From: Streptomyces sp. NBC_01454
Lineage (GTDB): Bacteria; Actinomycetota; Actinomycetes; Streptomycetales; Streptomycetaceae
Direction of reading: 5' to 3'
NCBI RefSeq assembly: GCF_036227565.1
Contig: NZ_CP109460.1
Coordinates: 1,550,001-1,614,000, forward strand
DNA: 64,000 nt
Under the pieces are notes generated by a model. It was given only the letters and a program-made list of their open reading frames with translations. It searched no databases and had not been told where the DNA came from. Of this stretch, positions 1 through 9,288 are shown in pieces. Each line of letters starts with the position of its first letter. Position 1 is the first letter of the stretch. The position numbers were made by a program, and so were the translations under genes.

Positions 1-138
1 GAGGGCGCGACGGCCGCCCTGGACGTGCCGCCGACGGGGGAGCTGCGGCTGCGCCCGCTGGAGATCGCCCGGCTCGACGCCGACGCCGCCCACCCGGAGA
101 ACGGGCGCCTCGCGCTGCGTGTGAGAGGAGGACGATGA
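1..138 (+). CDS. Baseplate-type protein, C-terminal end only (cut by window start)
   Basis: Only the last 45 codons are present, read in frame 1 and ending in TGA at 136-138. The stop overlaps the ATG of the next gene (ATGA), so the two are translationally coupled. The fragment has no diagnostic motif. From the neighbours (baseplate J-like protein, tail protein, DUF6519 protein) it is probably another baseplate component of a contractile injection or tail-like apparatus. The identity is inferred from context only. Confidence 0.6.
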   Translation, partial: EGATAALDVPPTGELRLRPLEIARLDADAAHPENGRLALRVRGGR

Positions 139-3100
139 CCGGCTTCCCCGAAGGCCACGGCCCCCGCACCGGCGGCCGCGCCCCCCGTCCGGCTCCGGTG
201 TGGAACCGGCCCGGGCTGCCCGAGCTGCGCTACCGCGTGGGCACGTACGACACGTTCCTCGCTGCGATGCTCGCCCGGCTGCCCCGGGCGGGACACGCCG
301 CCCTGGCCGGACTCACCACCCGTGAACCGGACGACCCCTCGATCGCGCTGCTGGACGCCTTCGCCGTCCTCGCCGACGTGCTGACCTTCTATCAGGAGCG
401 GATCGCCAACGAGGGCTACCTGCGCACCGCCACCGAGCAGGTCTCGCTCGGGTGGCTGGGACGCCTGGTCGGCCACCGGCGCCGGCCCTCCCTCGCCGCG
501 ACCACCCACCTCGCCTACACCCTCGACGCGGGCGTCCGCACGGTCGTCCCGGCGGGGTCGCGGGTCACCAGCCGGCCGGTCCCCGGCGGCCTGCCCCAGA
601 CCTACGAGACCAGCGAGGACCTCGTCGCCCGTGCGGAGTGGAACCGGCTTCCCGTGCGCACCACCCGGCCGCCGTCCCTGACCGCCGACGTCGCCGCCCG
701 TATGCCGTCCCTCGACATCGCCGGGGTCCAGCACACCCTGCGCCCCGGCGACCGGCTGCTGTTCACGTACGACGACCCGCGCCTGAACCTGACCCGCCTG
801 GTGGACACCGCCCGGCCCGACCCCGCAAACGGGCGAACCACGGTTGCGCTGAAGGTGCCCGACGCGGCCCGGCAGTTGGACCACGCGGTCGAGGCGCTGC
901 GCGAGGACGGGGAGGAGGCCGCGGCCCGCCTGCCGTCGGGCGGTCCGCTGGAGGACCTGCTCCAGCTCATGCGCGAAGTGCGGCACCGGGCCAGGGAGTT
1001 GCGCGACCCGGACGCCCTGGCCGCTTCGCTCGACCGCAAGCTCCGCGCGCTGCGGGAGTGGCCGGCCGGTGCGCCCCGGCCGCCCGAGGCCGAGGCCCTC
1101 ATCGAGCGGGCGGCCGTCCGGATCGCCACGATCAAGTCCGCCGCCCGGCAGCTCGCCGCGCCACCGGACGGGGCCGCCCCGGCTTCACCCGACGGCTCGG
1201 CCGAGCGCGCGGCCCTGCTCCAGGACCGGGCCGGCGCCGGCCGGCACATCCTGAACGCCCTCGATCCCCTGCTGCGCGCGATCGAGCGGCACGACGGCCG
1301 TGCGGGCGGGGCCGCCGGCGTGACCGACGTCCTCGGCGCGGGGTCCGACACCCTCCCCCGGCTGCTGGCCGGCAGCGGCACCGAGGTGACCGCGTCCCTG
1401 GGCCGCGCGCTCGGCGTCGTCTCGGTGTCGGCCGCCCCACCGCCGGGCGTGTGGTGTTTCCGCGTGAAGGCCACGCCGATGGGCGCCACCCTTCCTGACG
1501 ACGCGCGCGTGCGGCGGCTGCTGCACGCGGCCGCGCCGCACCGGGCGGAGGCAGCCGAACAGCTCTCCGGTGACGTGCTGCTGCTCGACGCCGTCCACGA
1601 CGAGATCCTGCCCGGCAGTTGGATCGCCGTCCGGCGGGCGGACGACTCCCGCACCCGCGTGCTGAAGGTCACCGAGGTCGCCCAACTCGCCGTCGCCGAC
1701 GAGCAGTACGCGCTGCGGGTGACCCGGCTGCGCCTGGACGGGCCGTGGGCCGACAACCCCGGGGACATCACGGCGCGCCGCGCGACCACGGTGTGGGCCG
1801 CCGGTCAGCCGCTGGTCCCCGCACCCTCTCCCGACCCGTCCGCCGTGACGGGCGACACGATTCGCCTCGACGGGGTCCACGAGGGGCTGACGCCCGGCCG
1901 CCCGCTGATCGTGTCCGGGGAACGCACCGACATCGCGGTCGAGGACGCCTCGGCGGGCGGCCGCAGCGCGGGGGTGCCGGGCGCCGAACTGGCGGTGCTG
2001 GTGGGCGTGCGGCACGGCTTCGACGGCACGCCCTTCGACGACCGCGTCAGCACGACGCTCCTGCTGGAGGCGCCGCTGACGCACGCCTACCGGCGCGACA
2101 CGCTCGTCATCCACGGCAACGTGGTCCCCGCGACGGCCGGGGAGACCTGCGAGGAGGTCCTCGGCAGCGGCGACGCCGGCCGGGCCGGCCAGATCTTCCC
2201 GTTGCGGCGGGGCCCGCTGGCCTGGATGCCGTCGGCGACGCCCGACGGGGGTCGGGAGGTGCTCACCGTCCGGGTCGACGACGTGGTGTGGCGGGCGTCC
2301 GCCGACCTCGCCGACGAGGGGCCGGCCGCCCCGGCGTACCAGCTGCGCACGGGCGTGGACGGCGCGGCGGCCGTCGAGTTCGGCGACGGCCGCCACGGCG
2401 CGCGGCTGCCCACCGGCAGGGAGAATGTGACGGCCCGCTACCGGGTCGGGGGCGGCCGGGCGGGAAATGTCGCGGCCGGGGAGATCGACCAGCTGGTCGA
2501 CCGGCCGTTGGGGGTCACCGGCGTCACCAACCCGCTGCCCGCCACCGGTGGCGCGGATGCCGACGGGTCCGATGAGCTGTGGCAGCCGAACCTCGTGCGG
2601 CCGGCCGCACTCGACCGGTTGGTGTCCGTGCGCGACCACGAGGACTTCGCCCGGGGGTTCGCCGGGGTCGACAAGGCCGTGGCGCGCCGGTGCGCGGCCG
2701 ACTCCCGCCCCGTCGTGCACGTCACCGTCGCCGCCGCCGCGCCGGACGCCGCCGCGCCGCTGCTGACGGCCCTGCGCACGGCCATCGCCCGCTACGGTGA
2801 CCCCGCGCTGGCGGTGCGGGTCGAGCACTGCGAACGGGTACGCCTGGTGCTGGCGCTCGGTGTCCGTACGGCACCCGGGCACCGCCCGGACAAGGTCGAG
2901 CAGCGGGTCCGGGACGCGCTGACGGCCGCTCTGGGCTTCGCCGCGGCGGAACTGGCCGAACCGGCCTTCCTCAGCACGGCCGTGGCCGCCGCGCAGGCGG
3001 TGTCCGGCGTCGACTTCGTCACCGTGGACGCCTTCGGAGGGTTTCCGGAGAGCGTCGAGGCATCCGAGATCGTCCGGTTCGCCAGGCATCCCTCGGTGGC

Positions 3101-3269
3101 CACTTGCGTCCCGGCCCTCCCCGCCGGGTACCGCGCGGTGCGCGACGCGCCACCGGCGGGCGGCCCGCAGACGACACCGCAGGCCGCACGCTACGCGTTG
3201 CGCCCCGCCCAACTCGCGCTGCTGGACCCGGCCGTACCCGAGACCCTGGTCCTGCGGAGGATCCCATGA
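135..3269 (+). CDS. Putative baseplate assembly protein (gpJ/gp47-like) of a contractile injection system
   Basis: This 1044-residue protein looks like the large actinobacterial 'putative baseplate assembly protein' of extracellular contractile injection clusters. The N-terminal 100 residues contain a conserved-looking stretch (LLDAFAVLADVLTFYQER). The C-terminal third (about 700-950) contains the baseplate-J-like part (YQLRTGVDGAAAVEFGDG, GRAGNVAAGEI). The middle (about 260-430) is low-complexity, Ala/Arg rich and probably helical. No signal peptide is seen, as expected for an intracellularly assembled particle. Both ends are coupled by 4-bp ATGA overlaps, so it sits inside an operon. The frame is intact. 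The baseplate role is known for the family; its use as a cytoplasmic or released injection system here is inferred. Confidence 0.8.
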   Translation: MTGFPEGHGPRTGGRAPRPAPVWNRPGLPELRYRVGTYDTFLAAMLARLPRAGHAALAGLTTREPDDPSIALLDAFAVLADVLTFYQERIANEGYLRTATEQVSLGWLGRLVGHRRRPSLAATTHLAYTLDAGVRTVVPAGSRVTSRPVPGGLPQTYETSEDLVARAEWNRLPVRTTRPPSLTADVAARMPSLDIAGVQHTLRPGDRLLFTYDDPRLNLTRLVDTARPDPANGRTTVALKVPDAARQLDHAVEALREDGEEAAARLPSGGPLEDLLQLMREVRHRARELRDPDALAASLDRKLRALREWPAGAPRPPEAEALIERAAVRIATIKSAARQLAAPPDGAAPASPDGSAERAALLQDRAGAGRHILNALDPLLRAIERHDGRAGGAAGVTDVLGAGSDTLPRLLAGSGTEVTASLGRALGVVSVSAAPPPGVWCFRVKATPMGATLPDDARVRRLLHAAAPHRAEAAEQLSGDVLLLDAVHDEILPGSWIAVRRADDSRTRVLKVTEVAQLAVADEQYALRVTRLRLDGPWADNPGDITARRATTVWAAGQPLVPAPSPDPSAVTGDTIRLDGVHEGLTPGRPLIVSGERTDIAVEDASAGGRSAGVPGAELAVLVGVRHGFDGTPFDDRVSTTLLLEAPLTHAYRRDTLVIHGNVVPATAGETCEEVLGSGDAGRAGQIFPLRRGPLAWMPSATPDGGREVLTVRVDDVVWRASADLADEGPAAPAYQLRTGVDGAAAVEFGDGRHGARLPTGRENVTARYRVGGGRAGNVAAGEIDQLVDRPLGVTGVTNPLPATGGADADGSDELWQPNLVRPAALDRLVSVRDHEDFARGFAGVDKAVARRCAADSRPVVHVTVAAAAPDAAAPLLTALRTAIARYGDPALAVRVEHCERVRLVLALGVRTAPGHRPDKVEQRVRDALTAALGFAAAELAEPAFLSTAVAAAQAVSGVDFVTVDAFGGFPESVEASEIVRFARHPSVATCVPALPAGYRAVRDAPPAGGPQTTPQAARYALRPAQLALLDPAVPETLVLRRIP

Positions 3270-5359
3270 CACCCGACGAGCTGTACGAGCTGCTGCCCGC
3301 GCTGTACCGCAGACTCGACGCGGAGAACGGCCGCCGCCTGTACGCGCTGCTGGACGTCCTCGCCGAGCAGGCGGAGGTCGTCCGGGCGGACACCGAGCGC
3401 CTCTACGACAACTGGTTCATCGAGACGTGTGACGACTGGGTCGTCTTCTACCTCGGCGATCTCGTCGGCTACCAAGTGCTGCCGGGGACCACCTCCGTTC
3501 CCCGGCGCGACGTCGCGGAGACCGTGGTCAACCGCCGCCGCAAGGGCACGCTCGCCCTGCTGGAGGACCTGGCGGCACAGGTGGCGGACTGGCCCGCGCG
3601 CGCCGTCGAATCCCGCCGGCTGCTCGGCATCACCCAGCCGGTGCGCCGCTACGCGTCGAACAGCCGGGTCGACGGGCGCCGGCTCGGCAACGGCGGGCTG
3701 GTGAACGTGCGCCGGGTCGACGTCCTGGACCGCCTGGGAGGCCCCTTCGACGAACTGGCGCACACGGCGGAGGTGTCGGGCACCGGATCCGACCGGCGTC
3801 CGGGCAGATACGGCCTCGGCGGGGTCGGGCTGCATGTGTGGCGGGCGCGGACGTACGCGGTGACCCAGGCCCCGGCGTTCTGCCTGGATCCGGACCGGGG
3901 CTGCTACGCCTTCCACGTGCTGGGCATCGACACCCACCTGGTCACCAAGCCCGTGCCCGAGCCGTCGCCCTGCCACACCGCGGACGAGACCAACGTGCCG
4001 GCGCCGATCCGGCGCCGGGCACTGGCCGAGCGGCTCTTCGACTACTACGGGCCGGGCAAGAGCCTGTGCCTGTGGACCGGGCCGGCGGACCGCCGCGAGC
4101 CGGTGGCGCTGGACCGGATCGTCGCCGCCGACCTGTCGGACTGGCACTACCGTCCCGGAGCGGGCCGGGCGGCCGTCGATCCCGTCCTGGGCCGGCTCGT
4201 CCTGCCGCCCGGTGACGCGCGGGACGGCCGGGTGTGGGTGAGCTATCACCACTCCTTCGCCGGCGATCTCGGCGGCGGCGAGTACGCCCGGCCGCACTCC
4301 GCCCCGACCGGTGCGGAGGTCCACTACCGGGTCGGCCCGGGGCGGGAGGACCGGTCGATCGGCGAGGCGCTCGACCGCTGGCGCGCGGAGAAACGCGCCC
4401 ACCCCGGCAAGGCCGCAGCGGTCATCGAGGTCTCCGGCAACGGCGTCACCGAGGATCTGACGGACGTCCTCCTCGACCGGGGCGATCGCCTCACCCTCCG
4501 GGCCATGGACGGGGTCCGCCCGGTCCTCCGGCTGGGCACCCCGTTCCACGACGAGACACGGACCCTGCGGATCACGGGCACGGGCGAGGGCTCCGGCAAC
4601 GCCCCACTGCCGCGGATCGTCCTGGACGGCTTCCTGGTCACCGGCGGAGGCGTCCAGGTCCAAGGCCCCGTGGGACGGCTCCTCGTGCGGCACTGCACCT
4701 TCGTTCCCGGCCGTCAACTCGGCCCGGGATGCGTCCCGTTGGCGCCCGGGATGCCGAGCCTGGAGATCGTCGACAGCCCGGTCCGTACCGAGGTGCACCG
4801 CAGCATCCTCGGCACGGTCGCGGTGTCGAATCCGGACGGCACGGGCGGGCCGAACCCCGTCCTGCTGTACGACAGCGTGCTGGACGCGACCCACCGGGAC
4901 GTGGCGGCGCTGCGCGGCGACGACGACGGCCCCGCAGCCGTCCGCCTCACGGCGTGCCGGACCACCGTCATCGGAACGGTGCACGTGCAGGAGGTGGACG
5001 TGCTGGACAACTGCCTGCTGGACGGGGCGGTCCGGGTCGCCCACACGACCGAGGGCGCGGTGCGGTTCTGCTGGCTGCCACCCGGCTCCCGCACACCGGC
5101 CCGGTCGCACTGCCAGCCCGAGCAGTCCGGCGACCCCGCGCGCGTGGCCCTGCGCTTCGCCGGCCGGCGGTACGGGATGCCGCACTACGTCGAGCTCGCG
5201 GACGACTGCGCCGAGGAGATCCGCCGGGGCGCCGACGACGGCTCCGAACCCGGCGCGCTGCACCACCTCTTCCGGTCCCAGCGGGAGGACAACCTGCGCA
5301 CCCGCCTGGCCGAGTACACCCCTGCGGGGTGCGACGCGGCACTGTTCTTCGCCACCTGA
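3266..5359 (+). CDS. Phage-tail-like protein with C-terminal beta-helix-like region, contractile injection cluster
   Basis: The start chosen is ATG 3266, which overlaps the stop of the baseplate gene as ATGA; the frame is open further upstream but that part is inside the previous gene. The 697-residue product begins with a tail-protein-I-like helical segment (LYELLPALYRRLDAENG, then NWFIETCDDWVVFYLGDLVG), typical of proteins next to baseplate J in these clusters. Residues about 390-600 look like a right-handed beta-helix, with repeated short hydrophobic strands such as RIVLDGFLVTGGGVQVQG. That fold is common in tail fibres and spikes. A role in the baseplate or fibre is inferred from position and fold impression. 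Confidence 0.7.
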   Translation: MTPDELYELLPALYRRLDAENGRRLYALLDVLAEQAEVVRADTERLYDNWFIETCDDWVVFYLGDLVGYQVLPGTTSVPRRDVAETVVNRRRKGTLALLEDLAAQVADWPARAVESRRLLGITQPVRRYASNSRVDGRRLGNGGLVNVRRVDVLDRLGGPFDELAHTAEVSGTGSDRRPGRYGLGGVGLHVWRARTYAVTQAPAFCLDPDRGCYAFHVLGIDTHLVTKPVPEPSPCHTADETNVPAPIRRRALAERLFDYYGPGKSLCLWTGPADRREPVALDRIVAADLSDWHYRPGAGRAAVDPVLGRLVLPPGDARDGRVWVSYHHSFAGDLGGGEYARPHSAPTGAEVHYRVGPGREDRSIGEALDRWRAEKRAHPGKAAAVIEVSGNGVTEDLTDVLLDRGDRLTLRAMDGVRPVLRLGTPFHDETRTLRITGTGEGSGNAPLPRIVLDGFLVTGGGVQVQGPVGRLLVRHCTFVPGRQLGPGCVPLAPGMPSLEIVDSPVRTEVHRSILGTVAVSNPDGTGGPNPVLLYDSVLDATHRDVAALRGDDDGPAAVRLTACRTTVIGTVHVQEVDVLDNCLLDGAVRVAHTTEGAVRFCWLPPGSRTPARSHCQPEQSGDPARVALRFAGRRYGMPHYVELADDCAEEIRRGADDGSEPGALHHLFRSQREDNLRTRLAEYTPAGCDAALFFAT

Positions 5360-5389
5360 CCCGCTTGTCTTCCTCTCCCGGAGCGCACC

Positions 5390-6772
5390 ATGCACGGCGA
5401 CTTCTCACGCGTCACCTTCGACCCCGCCCAGCGGTTCTCGGCGGTCCTGGCCCAGCAGGGCCGGGTCCAGCTCGACGCCGACATCAACGAACAGGCGGCC
5501 ATCCTCCAGTACTTCCTGCGCACCCTGGTCGTGGACATGTTCGGGCCCGCCACGTACCCGCCGGACGAGGACGAGGGACGCCCCGGCGGGTTCGGCCTGG
5601 ACGCGTTCGACGGGAAGAACTTCACGCTGGGCTCCGGCCGGATGTACGTCGACGGGATCCTGTGCGAGTGCGACGGCACCGACTACTTGAACCAGCCCTA
5701 CGACTACCTCGACCCCGACCACGACGGCGACCGGCTGCCGCAGCAGCCGTTCCTGGCATACCTGCGGGTGTGGGAGCGGCTGGTCACCTCCGTGGAGGCA
5801 CCCCGTATCCGGGAGGTCGCCCTCGGGCCGCACAGCCCGGACACCACCGCGCGGACCCGGGTGATGTGGCAGGTGTGCTGGCTTCCGCTGGAGGAGAACG
5901 CGTACATGCCCGACATGAAGACCGGCACCCGCTATCTGCGGGACCGCATCAGCAAGACGTTCGAGCCCCGCGGGCTGCTCGCGGCACGGGTCCGGCGCCC
6001 GGAGGACGACACCTCGCCCAGCCACCTCTCGCCGTCCTCCGGCTACCGGGGGCCGGAGAACCAGCTGTACCGGGTGGAGGTGCACCAGGGCGGCACCGCG
6101 CAGACCGCGACCTTCAAGTGGTCCCGGGAGAACGGCTCGGTCACCTTGCCGATCCGGGCGGTGCACGGTCCCGCGGTGGAGCTGGAGACGCTGGGGCGCG
6201 ACGACAAGCTCGGCATCGAGGTCGGGGCCAGCGTGGAGCTCGTCGACGATGCCTCCGTGCACCGGGGCGCGTCGGACCGGCTCGACGAACCGGCTCCGCG
6301 GCTGTACACCGTCCAGGAGATCGACCACGCGGCGTACCAGGTGGTGCTGGACGCCGACCCGGCCGATGACCCGCACCACCCCACGGGTGGCCGGGTGCCC
6401 GGACTCCACCCGCTCCTGCGGCGCTGGGACCACGGCGCGACCGCGTGGACGAGCGGCGACGACGCCAGGGGCGACGGGGCACCGCGCCCGCTGCGGGAGG
6501 GTGAGTGGCTGTTCCTGGAGGACGGGATCGAGATCCGCTTCGAACCGAGTACCGAGCGGCCCCGCACCTATCGGCGCGGCGCCTACTGGCTGATCCCGGC
6601 CAGGGTGCTCACGGGTGACGTGGAGTGGCCGACCGACCAGAACGGGCAGCCACGGTCGCGGCCCCCGCGCGGCGTCGCCTACCACTACGCTCCGCTCGCG
6701 GTGGTGCAGCCCTTCGCGGCGGGCGATTACCAGATGGTGGACCTTCGGGTGCCTATTCCGCGTCGCCGCTAG
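5390..6772 (+). CDS. DUF6519-type protein of the contractile injection cluster
   Basis: The 460-residue product opens with MHGDFSRVTFDPAQRFSAV and QQGRVQLDADINEQAAI, the hallmark N-terminus of DUF6519 proteins encoded at the ends of actinobacterial tail-like clusters. The rest has several beta-rich segments (LYRVEVHQGG, FKWSRENGSV) and no membrane segment or signal peptide. It follows the tail protein by 30 bp on the same strand and seems to be the last gene of the cluster, since the next gene is convergent after 29 bp. The molecular function of DUF6519 is not known to me; a structural or tip role is inferred from context. Confidence 0.75.
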   Translation: MHGDFSRVTFDPAQRFSAVLAQQGRVQLDADINEQAAILQYFLRTLVVDMFGPATYPPDEDEGRPGGFGLDAFDGKNFTLGSGRMYVDGILCECDGTDYLNQPYDYLDPDHDGDRLPQQPFLAYLRVWERLVTSVEAPRIREVALGPHSPDTTARTRVMWQVCWLPLEENAYMPDMKTGTRYLRDRISKTFEPRGLLAARVRRPEDDTSPSHLSPSSGYRGPENQLYRVEVHQGGTAQTATFKWSRENGSVTLPIRAVHGPAVELETLGRDDKLGIEVGASVELVDDASVHRGASDRLDEPAPRLYTVQEIDHAAYQVVLDADPADDPHHPTGGRVPGLHPLLRRWDHGATAWTSGDDARGDGAPRPLREGEWLFLEDGIEIRFEPSTERPRTYRRGAYWLIPARVLTGDVEWPTDQNGQPRSRPPRGVAYHYAPLAVVQPFAAGDYQMVDLRVPIPRRR

Positions 6773-6801
6773 GAGATCACACGGCCGTCAATAGCCGGGT
6801 C

Positions 6802-7236
6802 CTAGTAGTCGTTGGAAGGGATGTTGTGCAACATCACGACGACGAGGATGATGCCGATCACGAAGGCGACCACGAAGAGGATGGTGGCGACGAGCGAGAA
6901 CAACCGCGCCTTGGTCGATGAATCGAGTGCTCCGGCATAGTCGCCGACCGTGTACTTGCTCTTCACCTGTGCGGAGAAGTACAGCGCGGGCAGGCCCAAT
7001 GGCCAGAAGAGGAAGATCGACAGAATGGCCCAGACCAAGTGCGTTTTGGGTTGGGGCCGGGTCGGAGGAGGAGGCGGAGGTGGTGGAGGAGGCGGAGGCG
7101 GTGGTTCCTGAGGTGGCGGCTTTGTGGACCAGCCACCAGGGTGGTCGGGCCGGACCGCATTGCCGCAGCGGCTGCACCGCCAATTCTCGGCCGGTTCCTC
7201 ACTGCCGCAGTTTCCGCATGTCCACGTACCGTTCAT
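6802..7236 (-). CDS. CD225/dispanin-family membrane protein with N-terminal zinc ribbon
   Basis: About 144 residues. The N-terminus is a zinc ribbon with two CxxC pairs (CGNC and CSRC). A run of about 15 prolines follows, then two hydrophobic helices (HLVWAILSIFLFWPLGLPAL and LFSLVATILFVVAFVIGIIL) separated by a polar loop with YTVGDYAGALDSS. That two-helix layout is the CD225/dispanin pattern seen in many Streptomyces membrane proteins. The start is ATG 7236; an in-frame GTG at 7242 is an alternative. The gene is convergent with the tail-like cluster and need not belong to it. Function in bacteria is unknown. Confidence 0.8.
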   Translation of the reverse strand: MNGTWTCGNCGSEEPAENWRCSRCGNAVRPDHPGGWSTKPPPQEPPPPPPPPPPPPPPTRPQPKTHLVWAILSIFLFWPLGLPALYFSAQVKSKYTVGDYAGALDSSTKARLFSLVATILFVVAFVIGIILVVVMLHNIPSNDY

Positions 7237-7326
7237 ACTCACCGCCGTGCCGGCGTTACCGCCACTCGGGGTCCCTCTCAGCCATCATCGCGCTGGTTCG
7301 CCACCCCCGCTACCCGTGCCGATTCA

Positions 7327-7635
7327 TCAGAAGCTGTGCCCGCACTGGTGACTTCCCTGGTGCCCTAGCACCAGCAGGCATTCAACACCGTCCGTTGGGC
7401 ACACCATTCGGCACTTCGGTAGCGGTGGCGGTTTGGGGATGGGAATGTCAGAGGGGCCGGCTTGCGTCCATGCATCTTGAAAGGCGCATTGGTGATCACC
7501 GTCATGACCCAGCAAAAGCGCACATGGACTTGACTGTTGCCGCTCAACGCTGCAGACGGGACACGGTCCGCAATCGCACGGAACCTGAGCCGGTGCTCCG
7601 CCCGGCAAACCACCGTCCAGATTTTCGTCGCTCAC
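7327..7635 (-). CDS. Small cysteine/histidine-rich protein with an internal repeat, unknown function
   Basis: 102 residues, not recognised as a named family. The striking feature is an internal duplication: PCALLLGHDGDHQC near residue 37 and ECLLVLGHQGSHQC near residue 84, plus an N-terminal CDCGPCPVC cluster. The spaced Cys and His suggest metal binding. There is no signal peptide or membrane helix. It lies about 90 bp upstream of the CD225 gene on the same strand and could be co-transcribed with it. Confidence 0.6.
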   Translation of the reverse strand: MSDENLDGGLPGGAPAQVPCDCGPCPVCSVERQQSSPCALLLGHDGDHQCAFQDAWTQAGPSDIPIPKPPPLPKCRMVCPTDGVECLLVLGHQGSHQCGHSF

Positions 7636-7639
7636 GTGA

Positions 7640-8210
7640 CCCTCCTTGGAATCCCCGGGCTTGTATTCCGCATCCCGGAAATTCCGAGAATTCTTCTATG
7701 CGCTCGGCAATTCCTTGTGTGCACTCGGATTGTGTGCACTCGACGCAATGCGTGATTCCGAATCGAGCCCTGGGTAGCCCTTCATGGGGACGTGAGTGAC
7801 CGTGCCGGCGATGCTAGTCGGTCCAGACCAGGTGTCCCTTGCCGCCGAAGGGCGCGGATGCGCTGCCGTCGTCCGCTGCCGAGCCCAGTGCTCATCGATG
7901 CGTAGTGCTCGTCGCTTCAGGTAGCAAACAAGGCCATCGTCTCCCGCCCGCAAGCCCCCCGCAATCCGAGCCCGCGCCAGCACGAACCGGGTTGAGCTGC
8001 GGGCGGGCACCCCGCTGATCGCCTCGGCGGCCGGAGCGCCCGGCGATGCCGGCGGTGCCGGCGCGCGTCACTGGCGTTAAAGGACCTGGCAGGACGCCAA
8101 AAGGCCACGGCTACGGCGATATGGTGCCTGCGACCCGATCTTCTTGTATGACCACAGCGATGGTGGGTGCGCGGTGGCGCCGGGCGGTGTCCGCCAGGGA
8201 CACCGGTGCG
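7640..8210. other. About 570 bp with no convincing gene
   Basis: Several short frames are open on both strands (for example 7696-8010 minus) but none has a recognisable domain or good start context. The only structure noticed is a 13-bp direct repeat (TTGTGTGCACTCG) at 7715-7727 and 7730-7742, upstream of the cysteine-rich gene. It may be a regulatory motif or chance. Confidence 0.4.
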
Positions 8211-8600
8211 TCACCCGCTGCCGTCGTGGCTCGGAGGGCTTGTGACCGACCGCTTGGACCGCCACAACAACGGCATCGTTGTGTAGTACTGGCCGAGCCG
8301 CTCGTTGCCGAGCTCCAACTCCATATAGAGGCGGCCAAGCACGTCGCAGGGCTCGCGCTCCATCTCCGTGGTCACCAGCGCCAGGGCGTGCGCGAAGCGG
8401 TCCAACTCTGTTCTGCTGTAGCCGCCGGCGATCTGGAGGTACTGCCCTTCGCGCGCTTCCCAGGACTCGCTCCCGCGGACGTCCACGGCGTTGCGCAGAG
8501 CCAGCGCCGCCATCTCGACGAAGTTGTCGAAGATTTCGCTCATCCGCTTCGCGCCGGTGTTCGCCGCCAGCAGCTTCACGATCTCCCGGTAGCCGCTCAT
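8211..8600 (-). pseudogene. Truncated N6-adenine DNA methyltransferase-like protein, N-terminal fragment
   Basis: From ATG 8600 the frame reads a helical domain followed by YMELELGNERLGQYYT, the lead-in to the SAM-binding region of phage- and type I-like N6-DNA methylases (compare ELGNKHLGQFFTP). Shortly after YYT the similarity stops and the frame closes at 8211, so the SAM motif and the NPPY/DPPY catalytic motif are missing. The ATG overlaps the stop of the upstream small gene (ATGA), showing it was the last gene of a coupled string behind the serine integrase. It is non-functional as an enzyme as it stands. Confidence 0.6.
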
Positions 8601-8899
8601 GCGCCCGGCACTACAATGGCCGGAGCCTCGGAGGTCCGGACGACACGGTGGGCCTCCGGATCGAAACCACCGTACCGGGTCGGTCTCGACGTCGACGGCC
8701 GGTGGTTCCAGCGCTGGCACCAGGTATCGGCACCCGGCTGCTGCACTTCGAGTTGCTCGGCAAGCCCTGCTCTGACGTAGAGGATCGAGTACTCGGGCTT
8801 GGAGTTCGCCTCGACCCAGTGCTGGCACGGAAAGACGCGCACGTTCCAGGAACCCTGAGCGACGGGCCGCAGGAACCCGTACGGGCGTCCGTGAGTCAT
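8597..8899 (-). CDS. Small hypothetical protein in the integrase-linked operon
   Basis: 100 residues, not recognised. It begins MTHGRPYGFLRPVAQGSWN and contains a hydrophobic strand (YSILYVRAGLAEQLEVQ), with no membrane segment. The start at 8899 overlaps the stop of the gene before it (ATGA) and its own stop overlaps the methyltransferase start (ATGA), so it is in a tight operon. The coupled starts are the main evidence that it is real. Small proteins of this kind are common in actinobacterial integrative elements and phages. Confidence 0.6.
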   Translation of the reverse strand: MTHGRPYGFLRPVAQGSWNVRVFPCQHWVEANSKPEYSILYVRAGLAEQLEVQQPGADTWCQRWNHRPSTSRPTRYGGFDPEAHRVVRTSEAPAIVVPGA

Positions 8900-9288
8900 A
8901 CGGTGCCCTCGGCTGTCGTGGCTGATTCCGCAGGAGGCTGTGAGTCGTCCTTCTTCGCCTGCTCGGCGAGGATCTGTTTCACCAGCCAGGCCGGTGCCCG
9001 TGTTGCCAGGACGATGTCGCGCCGCGTGGTACGGCGCAGGGCCAGGGAGTGCACCGCGGCACGCAGAGCCTGTTCGCGGGCGTCGTCGGCGGCCCGGAGC
9101 GTCTCCAGTTCCGGTGTCACCGGGGTGAGCGTGACCTCTGCCCTCACGCCGACGAGTTCGAGCCCCTCCACGGCGTTCGCCTCCGTCGCCCGTAGCGTCC
9201 GCCCGTGTGCGTACACCCCGTGCTCGACAAGGTGCGTCACCCAGGTCCGGCCGCGCCGGTGGGCCTGGCCCTCGATGGTCTCGCTCAC
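8896..9288 (-). CDS. Small hypothetical protein coupled to the serine integrase
   Basis: 130 residues from GTG 9288 (MSETIEGQAHRRGRTW...). The N-terminal half is mixed alpha/beta with VTHLVEHGVYAHGRTLRA. The C-terminal half is strongly basic and helical (LRRTTRRDIVLATRAPAWLV), ending in an acidic tail. The start overlaps the integrase stop (GTGA) and the stop overlaps the next start (ATGA). A longer frame upstream exists but is the shadow of the integrase. Function unknown; co-expression with the integrase suggests an accessory role in element maintenance. Confidence 0.6.
   Translation of the reverse strand: MSETIEGQAHRRGRTWVTHLVEHGVYAHGRTLRATEANAVEGLELVGVRAEVTLTPVTPELETLRAADDAREQALRAAVHSLALRRTTRRDIVLATRAPAWLVKQILAEQAKKDDSQPPAESATTAEGTV

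Noticed and set aside
1185..5395. Long minus-strand open frames of about 700 codons under the baseplate and tail genes
   Set aside because: They mirror the plus-strand genes and are kept open by high GC. No domain is recognisable, and the plus-strand frames form a coupled operon.
7696..8010. A 104-codon minus-strand frame
   Set aside because: No motif, poor start context, and composition typical of non-coding GC-rich DNA.
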